Under the pieces are notes generated by a model, which did not search any database, was not told where the DNA came from, and saw only the letters and a program-made list of their open reading frames with translations. From Ectobius pallidus (lineage: Eukaryota; Arthropoda; Insecta; Blattodea; Ectobiidae): a stretch of 64,000 bases of DNA. The stretch spans positions 123,104,043 to 123,168,042 of the forward strand of contig CAXKWD010000004.1 of the NCBI GenBank assembly GCA_964059195.1, read 5' to 3'. Position numbers and translations under genes: made by a program. Each line of letters opens with the position of its first letter. The stretch's first letter is position 1. This document shows, one piece after another, positions 61,310 through 64,000 of this stretch.

Positions 61310-64000
61310 TACTCGCTTCGTTGTTACTCACTTGTTGTTACATTCTCAGAAAATAGTTAACTTTAATACAAAATATTCTTTTTGTGGCATTGCTCATTCT
61401 AGAGCTAACTGTTAGCCAGCAGACAAACACGAGCACACAAACATGTATATGAAATTTTTTATTTGACTTACCTTGATACCGAATTTCAGGGTCGAACATT
61501 ATACTTGTACCTATAGTAAATAGTACAGATAGAGAAAGGAAAAATACAAAATTTCACAAAACAAAATAACACATTATTATAGAAGTTAAGTTAGCATAAA
61601 TTTCAAAATTAAATTATTTTTAAAAGTAAAATTACCCATTGAAAATTTAACAAAAATTAGTTTTGCATTAAAAGCAATCAAACTTTTGTATCGTGAAAAA
61701 CTAACTTGTTAAGATAAAATGTTTTAGGGCATTCATGGGATTAATCAGTGTTATAAAAGTGAGGCACTTTCAAAGAGAAAGGTGAATTTTTCAAACTCCA
61801 ATGTCAAGCGTCACTCAACCTTATAGAAGGACAGTAGAATCAACATAAAATCATTCCAGCCTACCTATACATTCTAGTTAGGGACAGAATGACGGTAATT
61901 TCTGTCAGTAAAATATTAACTTATATAATGCCCGGTTGCATAAAAGCTCCAGATATCTTCTAGACAGGTAATGGTTCTATACATTTATAGACTCGATAAA
62001 CACCTTCCCATTTCCGAAAGCGAATTTGCTCTGTAAATAGCTAATGCCAGAGAAATGAGTTGAGCACTTTGTCAATAGATGGTGACACGGTGCTTACTGT
62101 AATATCAAATTGGCCGTGATTGAGTAGCAACCAATCGGAGCGCTTCTTGCTATTCTATTCAAAATGGCTGAATTTTCTTTCTGCTTTTTTCTTGTCTGCT
62201 GTTTCTCTGCTAAAATGAATGTAAAACGTGAGAGAAACTACGGTAATTTCGACTTCGAGACTTGTGCATTAGAGAAAATGTCACCCATCACAATCTGACA
62301 ACATAATGCGTAAAAGTAACTCATTAATTAAGTTATAGCTGATTTACCACAGAAAGGAATGCTTCGATGGTTGTTCCCAATTCTAATGATGGGCTATTTA
62401 ACGCTGAAAACGGCATGCTTGCAGATGTTCCTTATTTAATATAATGGCCTATTTATCCATAGGTCATTGCTTTGACAGCCTGATTCTTTCCGAAACTCAA
62501 TATCGTCAAAGAACTAATTATTTCAGGGAATACTTTTGCTTTACACATCTCTAGGCCTAATTATTGCCTAAGGATGAAGATGACGAGAAAGATGATGATT
62601 ATGTATTAATATTCGTGCTGTAAAAAGGCAATATTTTCTTCATAAAGTGTTGCATCAGAAAATAAAATTAATATACTTAAGCTACATTTTTTCCGAATCT
62701 GAATATCATCGTAGGCTACTTCTTGAAAGGATTGCTGTATTTCTTTCAGGGAATATTTACTTCTCTATAGACCTAGGCCTTATACGATCTGGCATTGAAG
62801 ATGACCAGCAAGAAAATATGATGTGAATTAATATTCGCGATGTTTTCCTAAAAGTATTAACTTACAACAGAAAATGAAATTAATACAAATAAACGATGGA
62901 TACATTAATAGCCTAGGCTATAACAAAGTTCATCGATAATACACAATTTTTCTAGTACAGTATTATGAATTATTTCACACACTAATTAATAACCAATGCC
63001 AGCTTCATTACTACTTTTCAGTTTAATACCATAACAAGCTAGTAACATAATGTAAGATAAAATGTTAACATAATATCGAAACATACATCAACATAAATGT
63101 TTCGCATTTCCGCCATGTTGCGTGTTTATCTACCGTTACGCCAGATATCTAGTGATTTGTTGTGCGAATGTTTGTCGGGCGTTTTATCGAACGATTAGCC
63201 GCCATCGAACGTTTCAGAAACGCTTACAGATTGAATAATGCCATCTAGTAGATATCTTACGTTTCGGAAATCCGGCCTAAAGGGAGCTGCAGCATTGGTA
63301 ATATAAACATACAGTTTGCAGCGTTTAACAATCATTTATAATTCCAAAAATGCTTCTATGGAAACGGAATGCGACTTTTCAAATTATAAATAAAAATGAA
63401 TACATTTGTAATACATTAAGCATTTTATACGTATAAAATGAATTGACATATCTGAAAGCAGAGAAGAGAATGCAATCTTCACGACCGGTAGCAGGAAAAG
63501 TTAATACAATACGACGAGAAAAAGGTACCGCATAATATAAATTGTACACAAACGTCATACAGCTAGTATTATACAAAAATTTTAAATGCAACCTGTATAA
63601 TCCGAAGAACTTATTAAATAACACAATCTGAAAAGTATAAGTACTTCGTGTAAACTTTCGAGCGAATTGACATCTTCTCTTTATTCTAGATGAATGTAGC
63701 CGATATATTATTTTAGAAGGAATATTGAAATGTAATATTTACAACCGACTTGTCATTTCTGCAGAATTCACAAACATCATCTGGACCTTGACATTGTAAT
63801 ACACCTTTTATGAGCGATTAACTAAAAAACTTTCAATCAAGGTCAGTTCCTTCCCTCCAATGACATAGTACTGATCAGTAAAATTCTCTAAAAATAGCAT
63901 TGAGTTTTGGTGATCAGTGGGGGTGAAACGGTAAAAAGCATAACTTTCATACTTTTTTAACATATCTCTAAAACTACGGAGTTCAGAAAAAAAGGAACCA
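61310..64000 (+). repeat. degenerate tandem-array unit, copy 6 (runs off the window)
   Basis: TTACATTCTCAGAAAATAGTTAAC (61338) and ACCTTATAGAAGGACAGTAGAATC (61810) are blocks of this unit. After the insertion at about 61930-63290 follow GGAAACGGAATGCG (63360), AAAGCAGAGAAGAGAATGCAATCTTCA (63454) and CATTTCTGCAGAATTCACAAACATCATCTGGACCTTGAC (63754). The hairpin domain would lie beyond the window. Confidence 0.6.
61930..63290. mobile_element. possible DNA-element insertion with weak inverted ends
   Basis: It separates two consecutive blocks of array copy 6. The left end GCCCGGTTGCATAAAAGC...AGATATCTTCTAGA and the reverse complement of the right end GGCCGGATTTCCGAAACGTAAGATATCTACTAGA are similar. 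Inside are two diverged tandem copies of about 200 bp (62487 and 62692, TTTCAGGGAATA..TTT) and no long frame. Confidence 0.4.

Noticed and set aside
1..64000. CRISPR array or bacterial operon
   Set aside because: No short regular direct repeats with unique spacers. The compact gene run is a Polinton with introns in an insect-type background.

Overview
The window reads as insect (arthropod) nuclear DNA: AT-rich, full of retroelements, with no recognisable host protein-coding gene. The endogenous errantivirus with an insect-type fusion envelope, the BEL/Pao element, the tRNA-derived SINEs and the Polinton all fit an insect. A cockroach or termite is my guess, not something the sequence proves.

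Host background (1-9857 and 44108-64000). This is a degenerate tandem array of a multi-kilobase non-coding unit, with at least six diverged copies or part-copies: about 1-2300, 2640-4550, 6690-9850 continuing at 44114, 47500-53120, 54895-56700, 59900-61300 and 61310-64000. Four copies keep a well-conserved 400-base domain whose hairpin arms pair perfectly or nearly so and show compensatory changes. I regard this as a candidate structured RNA. The array is littered with non-LTR, hAT, mariner, MITE and SINE relics.

Polinton/Maverick (9858-44107). It has long terminal inverted repeats (about 567 bp near-identical plus a diverged inner part) and a 6-bp target duplication TACATA. Without nested insertions it is about 16.1 kb. 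All its genes lie on the minus strand: protein-primed DNA polymerase B (read through three one-base breaks), a small Cys-rich protein, packaging ATPase, a small basic protein, a protein with an in-frame stop, DD35E integrase with chromodomain, minor capsid, a Gly-rich virion-type protein, and major capsid fused in frame to the adenain-like protease. Last comes an unrecognised spliced gene built from tandemly repeated 64-codon exons.

Nested retroelements. An errantivirus-like Ty3/Gypsy element (12390-30556, minus strand, 830-bp LTRs, TSD ATAC) sits in an intron of the exon-array gene. It carries an unknown leader ORF, gag, a pol that has lost most of RT and RNase H, and an env. Its 3' LTR is in turn split by a BEL/Pao element (13172-21663, plus strand, 924-bp LTRs, TSD AAAAG) with one intact 1736-codon gag-pol. 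The order of events is therefore array duplication, then Polinton, then Gypsy, then BEL. Both LTR pairs look identical by eye, so the last two insertions are recent.
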